Assembly: GCF_024055715.1 (NCBI RefSeq)
Contig: NZ_JAMXMV010000004.1
Coordinates: forward strand, 62,001 to 126,000
Length of the DNA: 64,000 bases
Direction of reading: 5' to 3'
Source of the DNA: Actinoallomurus soli
GTDB lineage: Bacteria > Actinomycetota > Actinomycetes > Streptosporangiales > Streptosporangiaceae
The translations under genes were made by a program, and so were the position numbers. The notes below the pieces were generated by a model. The model was not told the origin of the DNA. It searched no databases and saw only the letters and a list, made by a program, of their open reading frames with translations. Positions 1 through 7,726 of the stretch are shown here, in pieces; the stretch's first letter is position 1; every line of letters starts with the position of its first letter.

Positions 1-98
1 GGTCCGTCTCACTCGCCGCCCTCCCCGAGCCGTCATCGCACCCGCACGACGCTAACCTCCGGACCCGCATGCGGCAAACGCCCCGGTCGGCGGACCGG

Positions 99-581
99 TC
101 AGGACGAGCGGTAGCCGGGGTGCACGCCCGGGGTCAGTCCCTGCTGCTCGGCGACACGGCGGAGCAGCGCGGTCAACTGCGTGTGCTCGTCAGGCGAGAG
201 CGCCGCGCAGACGTCCCGCTCGTGCGCGGCTCCCACCTTGCGCAGCTCGGCCAGCAGCTCGACACCCCGTTCGGTCAGGTACAGCGCGTGCGAGCGCCGG
301 TCGTCCGGATTCTTGCGCCGCTCGATCAGGCCGCGCGTTTCCAGCTCGTCCGCGAACGGCACGAAGCGGCTCGGCGGCATCCCGAGGTCCTCGGCGAGCC
401 GGCGCTGGCTGCGGCCGGGCGTCGCGGCCAGCATCCGCAGCAGCCCCGCCTGCGGAGGTGTCAGGTCCAGCGCGGCGATCCGCGCTGCGAACGCCCGTGC
501 CGCGTGCGCCCCGAGCTGAGCCAGCAGGAAGGCCGCGCCTCCCTGCGTCGCGGAGCGCTCGGCCTCCTCGTTCGTGCCCAT
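99..581 (-). CDS. MarR-family transcriptional regulator
   Basis: This 160-aa protein is a MarR-type winged-helix regulator, normally a dimeric repressor released by small ligands. The sequence shows a helical N-terminus, then a recognition region (SQRRLAEDLGMPPSR) and a wing carrying RRKNPDDRRSHALYLT, the DRR signature of the family. An upstream in-frame extension exists, but the ATG at 581 begins the usual domain length. It is divergent from the membrane protein gene at 661, and the 79-bp AT-rich gap contains palindromes suited to a MarR dimer. I infer autoregulation and control of that neighbour; the ligand is unknown. Confidence 0.9.
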   Translation of the reverse strand: MGTNEEAERSATQGGAAFLLAQLGAHAARAFAARIAALDLTPPQAGLLRMLAATPGRSQRRLAEDLGMPPSRFVPFADELETRGLIERRKNPDDRRSHALYLTERGVELLAELRKVGAAHERDVCAALSPDEHTQLTALLRRVAEQQGLTPGVHPGYRSS

Positions 582-594
582 ACGGAGAATGTAT

Positions 595-609
595 ACGATT
601 GACAATCGT
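595..609. promoter_or_regulatory. Likely MarR operator overlapping a promoter
   Basis: ACGATT-GAC-AATCGT is a perfect inverted repeat with 6-bp arms in the marR/membrane-protein gap. It overlaps a TTGACA -35 hexamer (599-604), followed 18 bp later by CATTAT (623-628), a plausible promoter for the gene at 661. A second perfect 10-bp palindrome, CGTGTACACG, lies at 631-640. Binding here would block the -35 element. The palindromes are seen; the regulator assignment is inferred from adjacency. Confidence 0.65.
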
Positions 610-660
610 TCAAATATGTAATCATTATTGCGTGTACACGATCCGCGTCGAGGAGATGAG

Positions 661-1200
661 ATGACCACCGCCTCTGCCGCCCCCGGCGTTAAGCCCCCAG
701 GCCGCCGCCCGCAGTCCGGCCCTCCCCTGCTCGCACCCGTGCTCGCGTTCACCGCGCTGACCATCGGCTACGTCGTCGCGAACCGCGCTACGCCGCACCC
801 GGACGCCTCCGGCCTCGCCGTTCTGCACCACGCCCGGACCCACGGCACCCCGATCAAGATCGGGGCCTTCCTGCTGCTCGCCTCCGCGGTGCCCCTCGCC
901 CTCGTCGCGGCGGTGCTCTACCGGCGGCTGCGGGCGCTCGGCATCACCGCGCCGGGTTCGGCCATCACCCTGGTCGGCGGTGTGCTGGCCGCCGGTGCGC
1001 TCGGCCTGAGCGGGATGTTCGTCTGGAGCGGCGGCCGGACGAAGACCGACCCGGCGCTCGCCCGCGCCCTCGCCGACCTGGCCTTCCTGTCAGGCGGTCC
1101 GGCCTTCGCGGCGATGTTCGCCATGCTCATCGCCGGTATCTCGGTGACAGGCCTGCTCGCCGGCCTGCTGCCGCGTACGCGACCCTCCCGCCACCAGTGA
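661..1200 (+). CDS. Four-helix membrane protein, MarR-linked
   Basis: A 179-aa protein of unrecognised family. About 20 polar, proline-rich N-terminal residues precede four hydrophobic segments (roughly residues 24-42, 65-88, 98-120 and 142-167), so it is probably integral to the plasma membrane. The ATG at 661 follows the purine-rich GAGGAGATGAG. Because it shares a palindrome-bearing promoter region with a divergent marR gene, it may be the regulator's main target, for instance in stress or solvent response. That role is inference; no catalytic motif is visible. Confidence 0.75.
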   Translation: MTTASAAPGVKPPGRRPQSGPPLLAPVLAFTALTIGYVVANRATPHPDASGLAVLHHARTHGTPIKIGAFLLLASAVPLALVAAVLYRRLRALGITAPGSAITLVGGVLAAGALGLSGMFVWSGGRTKTDPALARALADLAFLSGGPAFAAMFAMLIAGISVTGLLAGLLPRTRPSRHQ

Positions 1201-1238
1201 GAGCCCCGGACCGGGCCGAACACCGAGGAGCCCTTCCC

Positions 1239-2003
1239 ATGACCAGCACCTACTCCGACCTCGCCGGCAAGGTCGTCGTCGTCACCGGCGGGTCGCGCGG
1301 CATCGGCGCGCGGACCGCCCGGGCCTTCGCCGCCCAGGGCGCCGAGGTCTGCGCGGTCGGCCGCGACACGGAAGCCCTCGCGCGGGTGGTCGCCGGGATC
1401 GCCCGGGACGGCGGCGTCGCGATCGACGTGGCCGCCGACGTCACCGACTCCGCCGCGCTCGGCGCCGTACGCGACCAGGTCGAGGCGCGACTCGGCCCGG
1501 TCGACGTCCTCGCCGCCTTCGCCGGCGGCCAGGGCTTCCCGGCCCCCTCCGCGGAGCTGACCGAAGAGCGCTGGCGGGAGGTGCTGGACTCCGACCTCAC
1601 CTCGGTGTTCCTGACCATCAGGGCGTTCCTGCCGGGCATGCTCGAACGCGGCCGGGGCTCGATCATCACGATGTCCTCGGCCGCCGGCCGTCAGCCGAGC
1701 CGGGCCAACCTCGCGTACGGCGTGGCCAACGCGGGGCTGGTCATGCTCACCCGCCACCTCGCCACCGAGGTCGGGCCGCGCGGGGTCCGCGTCAACTGCA
1801 TCGCTCCCTCGGCCATCGCGACGGAGAAGGTCCAGGCCCGCATGCCGGCCGAGGTCCGGGCACAGGTCGCCGCGACGCACCCGCTCGGCCGCATCGGCAC
1901 CACCGACGACGTCGCCCAGACGGCCCTGTTCCTGGCCTCCGATGCCTCGTCCTGGCTGACCGGGATCACCATCGACGTCGCGGGCGGCCGGATCACCGGC
2001 TGA
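1239..2003 (+). CDS. Short-chain dehydrogenase/reductase family protein
   Basis: A classical-length (254-aa) SDR with a Rossmann fold. The cofactor motif TGGSRGIG is at residues 16-23, an NNAG-equivalent FAGG near 94-97, the catalytic-type serine in MSSAAG near 146-147 and the tyrosine at 160. The lysine expected four residues after the tyrosine is asparagine here (YGVAN), so ordinary dehydrogenase chemistry is doubtful. The C-terminal GITIDVAGG motif is family-typical. The start follows GAGGAG at 1223-1228. It lies 38 bp after the membrane protein gene and may be co-transcribed with it. Substrate unknown. Confidence 0.9.
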   Translation: MTSTYSDLAGKVVVVTGGSRGIGARTARAFAAQGAEVCAVGRDTEALARVVAGIARDGGVAIDVAADVTDSAALGAVRDQVEARLGPVDVLAAFAGGQGFPAPSAELTEERWREVLDSDLTSVFLTIRAFLPGMLERGRGSIITMSSAAGRQPSRANLAYGVANAGLVMLTRHLATEVGPRGVRVNCIAPSAIATEKVQARMPAEVRAQVAATHPLGRIGTTDDVAQTALFLASDASSWLTGITIDVAGGRITG

Positions 2004-2054
2004 CGCCGCTCAAGGCGAGCGCGTCGGCCGGTGGCCGGGCGAGGAAGCGGATCC

Positions 2055-2984
2055 TCAGGCGGACGGGGCGCGGAAGTAGTGGCCCTTGTCGAGGTCGTCG
2101 AGGAGGCCGGGCTGGGTCGGCTGCCATCCCACCAGCTCACGGGTCAGCGCGCTCGAGGCCGGAGCGTCGGCCCCGATGAAGGCTCCCAGCCAGCCGAAGT
2201 GCTCCCCCGCGTCCTCGGGGGCGATGGAGACCACCGGGAGGTCGAGGTGGCGGCCGATCACTTCGGCGACCTCACGGATCGGCACGCCCTCGTCGGTCAC
2301 CGCGTGCAGCACCGATCCGGCGGGGGCCTTCTCCAGCCCCAGGCGGAACAGGTTCGCGGCGTCGAGGCGATGCGTCCCGGGCCAGCGGTTGGAGCCGTCG
2401 CCGACGTAGCCGGAGACGCCCTTCTCGCGGGCGACGCCGACCAGGGCCGCCATGAAGGCGTAGTCCCCGTCCCCGTACACGGTCGGGGGCAGGCGCAGCA
2501 CCGACGAGCGGACGCCCCGGGAGGCGAGGGAGAGCGTCAGGAGCGCGGTGCCGTAGCGGGTCCGCGGGCCGGCCGGCGTCGAGTCCGGAGCGGGCCCACG
2601 CCCGTCCTCCTCGGTCGCGACCCGCCCCGGCGCGAGTCCGACCAGCCCGGAGGCGAGGACGAAGGGCCGGTCGGAGCCCGCGAGCGCCTCACCGAACGTC
2701 TCGACGGCGCGGCGATCCGCGTCGGCGGCGGCCTCGAAGCCACCCGAGAAGGCGAGGTCGTGCTTGAAAGCGAGATGGATCACACCGTCCGACGCGGCGG
2801 CCCCCTCCCGCAGGACGTCGAGGTCGTCGAGAGTGCCGCGGAGCGCCTCCGCTCCGGCCGCGGTGAGGGCGGCGGCCGACTTGTCCGAGCGCGCGAGCCC
2901 GATGACCTGGTGGCCGGCGCCGATGAGCTCCGGAACGGCGGCGGAGCCGATCCAGCCGGACGCGCCGGTGACGAATACGCGCAT
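2055..2984 (-). CDS. NAD(P)-dependent epimerase/dehydratase family protein
   Basis: A 309-aa extended or atypical SDR with the N-terminal nucleotide-binding motif TGASGWIGS at residues 6-14. It resembles nucleoside-diphosphate-sugar epimerases such as YbjT- or DFR-like proteins; the canonical YxxxK is not obvious by eye. The start at 2984 was chosen over an upstream ATG because it follows GGAGG (reverse of the CCTCC at 2991-2995) and begins at the Rossmann strand MRVFVTG. It is divergent from a tetR gene with two matching operators between them, so TetR-controlled expression is likely. Substrate unknown. Confidence 0.88.
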   Translation of the reverse strand: MRVFVTGASGWIGSAAVPELIGAGHQVIGLARSDKSAAALTAAGAEALRGTLDDLDVLREGAAASDGVIHLAFKHDLAFSGGFEAAADADRRAVETFGEALAGSDRPFVLASGLVGLAPGRVATEEDGRGPAPDSTPAGPRTRYGTALLTLSLASRGVRSSVLRLPPTVYGDGDYAFMAALVGVAREKGVSGYVGDGSNRWPGTHRLDAANLFRLGLEKAPAGSVLHAVTDEGVPIREVAEVIGRHLDLPVVSIAPEDAGEHFGWLGAFIGADAPASSALTRELVGWQPTQPGLLDDLDKGHYFRAPSA

Positions 2985-3002
2985 GAGAAGCCTCCATAAG
3001 AC

Positions 3003-3021
3003 GATGTCAGTGGCTGTCATC
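3003..3021. promoter_or_regulatory. TetR operator, copy 1
   Basis: GATGTCAG-N3-CTGTCATC is an inverted repeat with 8-bp arms and one mismatch, 18 bp upstream of the epimerase start. It recurs almost identically at 3034-3052. Paired sites in a divergent regulator gap are a standard TetR arrangement. Confidence 0.75.
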
Positions 3022-3033
3022 ACTATAGCAAGC

Positions 3034-3052
3034 GATGTCAGCGGCTGTCATC
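3034..3052. promoter_or_regulatory. TetR operator, copy 2
   Basis: The second copy of the same 19-bp inverted repeat differs from the first only in the spacer (CGG instead of TGG). The centres are 31 bp apart, about three helical turns, so two dimers would sit on the same DNA face. It lies 16 bp upstream of the tetR start, which implies autoregulation. Confidence 0.75.
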
Positions 3053-3068
3053 GGGCTACGATCAGGGC

Positions 3069-3632
3069 ATGGGTCGATGGCAGCCGAACGCGCGCGGCCG
3101 GCTCACGCAGGCGGCATACGAGCTCTACGGCGAACGCGGGTACGAACAGACCACCGTCGCGGAGATCGCCAAGCGGGCGGGGCTGACGGAGCGCACCTTC
3201 TTCCGGCACTTCGCCGACAAGCGCGAGGTCCTGTTCGCGGGATCGGAGGTTCTGCAGGAGGCCTTCGTGAACGCCGTCATCGACGCGCCCGAGTCGGTCG
3301 CGCCGGCCGACGCGGTGACCGCCGCCCTGGAGACCGTCGGTGCCGTGCTTCAGGACCGGGAGCTCTCCCGGCAGCGGCAGCGCCTCATCGAGGCGAACGC
3401 GGAGTTGCGCGAGCGCGAGCTGATCAAGCTCGCGTCACTGGCCACGGCCATCGCCGACGCGCTTCGCAGTCGCGGTGTCCCCGACCTGACCGCGAGTCTG
3501 GCCGCCGAGGTGGGGATGGCCGTCTTCAAGGTCGCGTTCCAGCGCTGGCTCGACGGAACGGGCGACGAGGACCTCGCGGGGTACGTCCGCGAGTCGGTCG
3601 CCGAGCTGAAGGCCGTGACCCCCGACGCCTGA
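3069..3632 (+). CDS. TetR-family transcriptional regulator
   Basis: A 187-aa regulator with a clear N-terminal TetR helix-turn-helix (residues about 6-52, including TTVAEIAKRAGLTERTFFRHF) and a helical ligand-binding C-terminus. The ATG at 3069 gives the compact family N-terminus; the ribosome binding site is weak. It is divergent from the epimerase gene with two identical palindromic operators in the 84-bp gap, so it probably represses both genes. The inducer cannot be read from sequence. Confidence 0.93.
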   Translation: MGRWQPNARGRLTQAAYELYGERGYEQTTVAEIAKRAGLTERTFFRHFADKREVLFAGSEVLQEAFVNAVIDAPESVAPADAVTAALETVGAVLQDRELSRQRQRLIEANAELRERELIKLASLATAIADALRSRGVPDLTASLAAEVGMAVFKVAFQRWLDGTGDEDLAGYVRESVAELKAVTPDA

Positions 3633-3672
3633 GCGCCGGCAGACGCGGCCCTGGTGCCCGTGTCGGCTTACC

Positions 3673-3811
3673 GGCCGAGCGGCCCATGCCAGGTCACAGG
3701 CCGAGCGGCCCATGCCAGGTCACAGGCCGAGCGGCCCATGCAGGTCACAGGCCGAGCGGCCCATGCAGGTCACAGGCCGAGCGGCCCATGCAGGTCACAG
3801 GCCGAGCGGAT
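3673..3811. repeat. 25-26 bp tandem repeat at the ptsI 3' end
   Basis: Five full copies and a partial sixth of a 25-26 bp unit begin at 3673, 3699, 3725, 3750, 3775 and 3800. Each unit contains GGCCGAGCGGCC, a near-perfect palindrome. Copies are almost identical, suggesting recent expansion. The last units include the stop codon of ptsI, and the same stop triplet recurs in every copy (3694, 3720, 3745, 3770, 3795). There are no unique spacers, so it is not CRISPR. Confidence 0.95.
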
Positions 3812-5471
3812 CCAGGCCGGGGAGCTCCGCGCGCGCGGCCGTACGGGCGCCGTCGGCGTCGGTGGCGCGGCGGGCCGCCTCGGCCGCCTTACGGCACTGG
3901 TCCAGGGTGTGCGCGGCCAGCGCGGCGCGTACGCGGGGCAGCGCCCGGGCGCTCATCGACAGCGAGGTCACGCCGAGACCGGTGAGCACGCAGCCGAGCG
4001 CCGGGTCGGCGGCGGCCTCTCCGCAGACACCGCAGTCCTTGCCCGCAGCGCCGGCGGCTCCCGCGGCCAGCGCGACCAGGTCGAGCAGTGCCGGCTGCCA
4101 CGGGTCCTGGAACCGCGCGAGCCCGCTGATCTGCCGGTCGGCGGCGAAGGCGTACTGGGCGAGATCGTTCGTGCCGAGGCTGAAGAAGTCCGCCTCGGCG
4201 GCCAGGTCGCCGGCCCGGAGCGCGGCCGCCGGAATCTCGATCATGACGCCGGCGCGGCTCAGCCCGGCCGCGCGGCAGGCCGCGACGAACGAGCGCGTCT
4301 CCTCCGCGTCGGTGACCATCGGCGCCATCACCTGCAGCCTGACGTCCAGCCCCTCGGCGGCGCGGGCGAGAGCGCGCAACTGCCCCGTCAGCACGCCGGG
4401 ATGGCTGTGGAACAGGCGCAGGCCGCGTTCGCCGAGCGCCGGGTTCGGCTCGTCGTCCGGCGGCGGCAGGAAGCCCAGGGGCTTGTCGGCCCCCGCGTCC
4501 AGCGTCCGTACGACGACGCTCGGAAACGCCTCCAGCACGGCGCGGTAGACCGACTCCTGCTCCTCCTCCGAGGGCGCGGTCGTACGGCCGAGGAAGAGGA
4601 ACTCGGTGCGGAACAGGCCCACGCCCTCCGCACCGCAGGACAGCGCCGCCTCGATGTCCTTGGGGCCGCCGATGTTGGCCAGCAGCGGCACCCGGTGCCC
4701 GTCGGCGGTGGCGCCCGGCCCGGTGCCGGCGCCCAGCACGGCCGCCCGCGCCTCGGCCTCCGCCTGGGCCGCCGCCAGCTCCTGCTCGGTGGGGTCGGGG
4801 CGCACCTCGCCGGAGGTCCCGTCGACGAGCACCATCGTGCCGTCGCCGAGGTCCATGCAGTCACCGCAGGCGACGATCGCGGGCACGCCCATCGCGCGGG
4901 CGAGGATGGCGGTGTGGCTGGTCGGCCCGCCGTCCCGGGTGACGAAGGCGAGGACCTTCGCCGGATCCAGCAGGGCGGTGTCGGCCGGCGCGAGGTCCCG
5001 GGCGACCAGCACGAACGGCTCGTCGGAGTCGGGGACGCCCGGCGCCGCCACACCCAGGAGGATGGCGACGGCACGGTCCCGGATGTCATCGAGGTCGGCG
5101 ACCCGGGCGGCCATGTACTCCCCCGCGCGGGCCAGCGCCGCGCGGAAGGTGTTGAACGCCTCGTACACCGCGCGCGGCGCCGACAGACCCTCGTCGATCC
5201 GGTCGGTCACCACGCCGGCCAGCCCGGGATCCCGGGCCATCATCGCCTGGGCGGCCAGGACCTCCCGCGCCTCGCCGCCCGCCCGCGCGCCACGCTCCTC
5301 CAGGTCCGCGCCGACGCTGTCCAGCGCGGCGAGCGCACGCGCGCGTTCGGCGGCGGCATCGCCCGCGGAGCGTCGGCCGGCGGGTGGTTCGGGCACCGCG
5401 CCCGACATGGTCCGGACCGGCCCGGCCGCGACGCCGGGGCTGACCCCCGTGCCGCGCAGGACGTCAGGCAC
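3795..5471 (-). CDS. ptsI: Phosphoenolpyruvate-protein phosphotransferase (PTS enzyme I)
   Basis: Enzyme I takes phosphate from PEP onto a histidine and passes it to HPr in the cytoplasm, driving all PTS sugar uptake. The 558-aa length is normal. The phospho-histidine loop GGPTSHTAILARAMG is at residues 181-195 with His186. The C-terminal barrel has the PEP-binding segment FFSLGTNDLAQYAFAADR and the active-site cysteine in GVCGEAA. The GTG start at 5471 overlaps the end of ptsH by 8 bp, so translation is probably coupled. The stop codon lies inside a tandem repeat. No enzyme II gene is present in the window. Confidence 0.97.
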   Translation of the reverse strand: MPDVLRGTGVSPGVAAGPVRTMSGAVPEPPAGRRSAGDAAAERARALAALDSVGADLEERGARAGGEAREVLAAQAMMARDPGLAGVVTDRIDEGLSAPRAVYEAFNTFRAALARAGEYMAARVADLDDIRDRAVAILLGVAAPGVPDSDEPFVLVARDLAPADTALLDPAKVLAFVTRDGGPTSHTAILARAMGVPAIVACGDCMDLGDGTMVLVDGTSGEVRPDPTEQELAAAQAEAEARAAVLGAGTGPGATADGHRVPLLANIGGPKDIEAALSCGAEGVGLFRTEFLFLGRTTAPSEEEQESVYRAVLEAFPSVVVRTLDAGADKPLGFLPPPDDEPNPALGERGLRLFHSHPGVLTGQLRALARAAEGLDVRLQVMAPMVTDAEETRSFVAACRAAGLSRAGVMIEIPAAALRAGDLAAEADFFSLGTNDLAQYAFAADRQISGLARFQDPWQPALLDLVALAAGAAGAAGKDCGVCGEAAADPALGCVLTGLGVTSLSMSARALPRVRAALAAHTLDQCRKAAEAARRATDADGARTAARAELPGLDPLGL

Positions 5472-5727
5472 TCGACTCGGTGACCAGTCCCGCCAGCTCC
5501 TCCAGCACGGCGTCGGCGCCGTCGCCCTCCGCCCGGATCACGATCTCCTCGCCGTTCTGGGCGTCGAGAGCGAGCACGGAGAGGATGCTCTTGGCGTTGA
5601 CCGGGTCCTTGCCCTGCTTGGCCACGGTGACGTCCAAGGGCGTCCTCGTGGCCGCCTGGACGAAGAGCGCAGCCGGGCGGGCGTGCAGCCCCACCTTCGT
5701 TTCCACCCTGACACGGCGCTCGGCCAT
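5464..5727 (-). CDS. ptsH: Phosphocarrier protein HPr
   Basis: An 87-aa HPr, the small phosphocarrier between enzyme I and sugar-specific enzyme II proteins. The phosphorylation site is His15 in GLHARPAALF, and the KSILSVLAL segment near residues 46-54 is the regulatory-serine region. The ATG at 5727 follows GGAGGAC; a longer open frame upstream is discarded because it runs into the neighbouring gene. It sits between the SIS gene (17-bp gap) and ptsI (8-bp overlap) in one operon facing a DasR-like regulator. In streptomycetes DasR controls PTS genes, so GlcNAc-responsive control is likely here. Confidence 0.96.
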   Translation of the reverse strand: MAERRVRVETKVGLHARPAALFVQAATRTPLDVTVAKQGKDPVNAKSILSVLALDAQNGEEIVIRAEGDGADAVLEELAGLVTESSA

Positions 5728-5744
5728 GGGGTCCTCCTGCCTCG

Positions 5745-6788
5745 TTAGTCGGTCTGGGTCACCTTGTCGAGGCCGCGCGGGACATCGGGATCGATGCCGA
5801 GCCCGCGGGCCAGCGCCTCGGTCAGCAGCTGGCCTGGCACGATCAAGGCCAGCGGCGATACCCACTCTGGCAGATTCGGACCAGGTAGTGCACATGAGGT
5901 CGCATCGGACAGTGCCCGGCCGCCGCCGACGCCGTACGCCCGGGCGCCCGCCGCCACCACCCGCTCGGCCAGCGCCACCGTGCCGGGCAGCGTCGGACCT
6001 GAGTCGGCGGCGACCAGGACCGCGGGCGTCTCGTCGTCCACGACGGCGATCGGGCCGTGCAGCAGATCAGCGTAGGACAGGCCCATGGCGTGCAGGTAAC
6101 AGGCTTCTTTCAGCTTGAGGGCCAGCTCGAGGGCGGTGCCGTACGCGATGCCGCGCCCGGACACCACCACGCCCTTGACCCCCGCGAGGCCGTCGACGAT
6201 CGGACCGAGAGCGCCGGACTCCTCGGTCGCCGCGATCAGGCGCTCGACCTCGTCGGGCGCACGGCGCAGGTCCGCGACGTCGGCCTCGGCGCCGAGCGCG
6301 ATGCCCAGCACGGCCAGCGCCGCGAGCTGCGTGGTGTAGGTCTTGGTCGCCGGAACCGCCACCTCCGTGCCCGCCTTCGTCACGAGGGCGATCTGGGCGG
6401 CCTCCGCGAGCGGCGATCCCTCGCCGTTGGTGACGGCGATCGTACGGGCGCCGCAGTCGGCGGCCCAGTCCAGCGACTCGACGATCTCCTCGGTCTTGCC
6501 CGACTGGCTGATGGCGACCGCGAGGACCCCCGACAGGTCGAGCCGCTTCTTGTAGGTGGTGGCCACCGACGGCGAGGCGAGGGTCGCCAGGCGGCCGGCG
6601 TGCGTCTGGATCAGATAGCTGCCGTAGACGGCGGCGTTGTCGGACGATCCGCGCGCGATGAAGAGTACGTGGCGGGCCTCCTGCGCCAGGAGCCCGATCT
6701 CCGGCATCCGGGGAAGCAGAGCGTCGAGGGTGGCCCGCAGGGCGGCGGGCTGCTCCCCGATCTCCGCCCGCATGCGCGATGTGCTCAC
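5745..6788 (-). CDS. SIS-domain sugar-phosphate enzyme (GlmS/AgaS-like)
   Basis: A 347-aa protein with two SIS (sugar isomerase) domains like the isomerase half of GlmS, but no glutaminase domain. Recognisable motifs are ISQSGKTEEIVESL in the first SIS domain, VPATKTYTTQ, and GRGIAYGTALELALKLKEAC in the second. It may deaminate or isomerise an amino-sugar phosphate such as glucosamine-6-P in the cytoplasm. The GTG start at 6788 follows GGGAAGG; earlier in-frame codons lie within the promoter. It leads the SIS-ptsH-ptsI operon divergent from a DasR-like regulator, supporting an amino-sugar role. The exact reaction is uncertain. Confidence 0.88.
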   Translation of the reverse strand: MSTSRMRAEIGEQPAALRATLDALLPRMPEIGLLAQEARHVLFIARGSSDNAAVYGSYLIQTHAGRLATLASPSVATTYKKRLDLSGVLAVAISQSGKTEEIVESLDWAADCGARTIAVTNGEGSPLAEAAQIALVTKAGTEVAVPATKTYTTQLAALAVLGIALGAEADVADLRRAPDEVERLIAATEESGALGPIVDGLAGVKGVVVSGRGIAYGTALELALKLKEACYLHAMGLSYADLLHGPIAVVDDETPAVLVAADSGPTLPGTVALAERVVAAGARAYGVGGGRALSDATSCALPGPNLPEWVSPLALIVPGQLLTEALARGLGIDPDVPRGLDKVTQTD

Positions 6789-6851
6789 CGGAACCTTCCC
6801 ATCTGTTGAGCCTGTGATCTCGTCGTTACGTCTTCGTAGTGCTGACCTGCA

Positions 6852-6894
6852 TTGACAGCATGTTCTGACGTGTGGTCTAGTCCGGACTAGACCA
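6852..6894. promoter_or_regulatory. DasR-type operator and promoter
   Basis: Positions 6873-6894 form a perfect 22-bp palindrome with arms TGGTCTAGTCC and its complement. The GGTCTAG half-sites match the known DasR-responsive element core (TGGTCTAGACCA). A TTGACA -35 box at 6852-6857 is followed 18 bp later by TCTAGT, so the palindrome covers the -10 region of the regulator's own promoter. It sits between the SIS-ptsH-ptsI operon and the GntR gene. Confidence 0.8.
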
Positions 6895-6940
6895 GTCTGA
6901 ACCATACTTCAACCCCCACTTCGCTGCCAGAGGTACCCCA

Positions 6941-7690
6941 ATGGGGAAAATCGACCCCAACAGTCCCGTGCCGAAGTACTTCCAGCTCCGCGGCATCCTC
7001 CTCGACCTGATCGACGACGCGGAGTTGCCCGTGGACGCGCCGATCCCCTCGGAACGCGAGCTCTGCCAGCGGTTCGGGCTCTCCCGGATGACCGTTCGTC
7101 AGGCGGTCGACCACCTGGTCACGGAGGGCCGGCTGTACCGGGTTCCCGGAAAGGGCACGTTCGTCGCGCGGCCGAAGATCGAGATGCCGCTGCGCCTGGT
7201 CTCCTTCACCGAGGACATGCGGGCGCGCGGCCTGGAGCCCGGCGCACGGGATCTCGACCACCGCACCACGCAGGCGAACAGCAATCTCGCGCGGGTGTTC
7301 GGCATTCCGGTGGGCGCCGGGGTGCACGTCATCGAGCGGCTGCGGACCGCCGACGGTGAGCCCATGGCGGTCGAACGCTCCCAGATCCCGGCGGCCGTCG
7401 CCCCGGGGCTCCTCGACATCCCCCTTCGGGACGTCTCGCTGTACGACGTGCTGGAGAAGCGCTTTGGCGTGATCTTCGACGCGGGCGAGCAGACGATCGA
7501 GGCGGGCCTGGCCGACGCGGCGGACGCCCGGCTCCTCGACCTGCCCCGCGGCAGCGCCGTCCTGCTGCTGCAGCGCCGGTCGTTCATGAACGGCAGGTGC
7601 GTCGAGCTCGCCGTCTCCACCTACCGCGCCGATCGCTACCAGATCCGCGGCGCCCTGGAGATCCCCCGCCGCGGCCGCCCACGCCAGTGA
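6941..7690 (+). CDS. GntR/HutC-family regulator, DasR-like
   Basis: A 249-aa GntR regulator of the HutC subfamily. The winged helix covers residues about 9-78 ([26 protein letters not shown], then a wing with [12 protein letters not shown]). The C-terminal UTRA effector domain covers about 95-240 and usually binds a phosphorylated amino sugar. The ATG at 6941 follows AGAGG. Divergence from PTS genes and a SIS-type enzyme, plus the palindrome at 6873-6894, fits DasR, the GlcNAc regulator of actinomycetes. The DasR name is inferred from context and motif, not from an alignment. Confidence 0.9.
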   Translation: MGKIDPNSPVPKYFQLRGILLDLIDDAELPVDAPIPSERELCQRFGLSRMTVRQAVDHLVTEGRLYRVPGKGTFVARPKIEMPLRLVSFTEDMRARGLEPGARDLDHRTTQANSNLARVFGIPVGAGVHVIERLRTADGEPMAVERSQIPAAVAPGLLDIPLRDVSLYDVLEKRFGVIFDAGEQTIEAGLADAADARLLDLPRGSAVLLLQRRSFMNGRCVELAVSTYRADRYQIRGALEIPRRGRPRQ

Positions 7691-7726
7691 CGCATCACGC
7701 CTGAATTCGAAGGCCGGACCACCGCC

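Noticed and set aside
1-98. A gene at the left edge.
   Set aside because: 98 bp with no frame or signal that I could support.
99-764. A 221-aa form of the MarR protein.
   Set aside because: The extra N-terminal residues run through the AT-rich promoter and operator region and into the divergent gene; the ATG at 581 gives normal family length.
3673-3811. Tandem 25-26 bp units considered as a CRISPR array.
   Set aside because: Units abut with no unique spacers and no cas genes are present.
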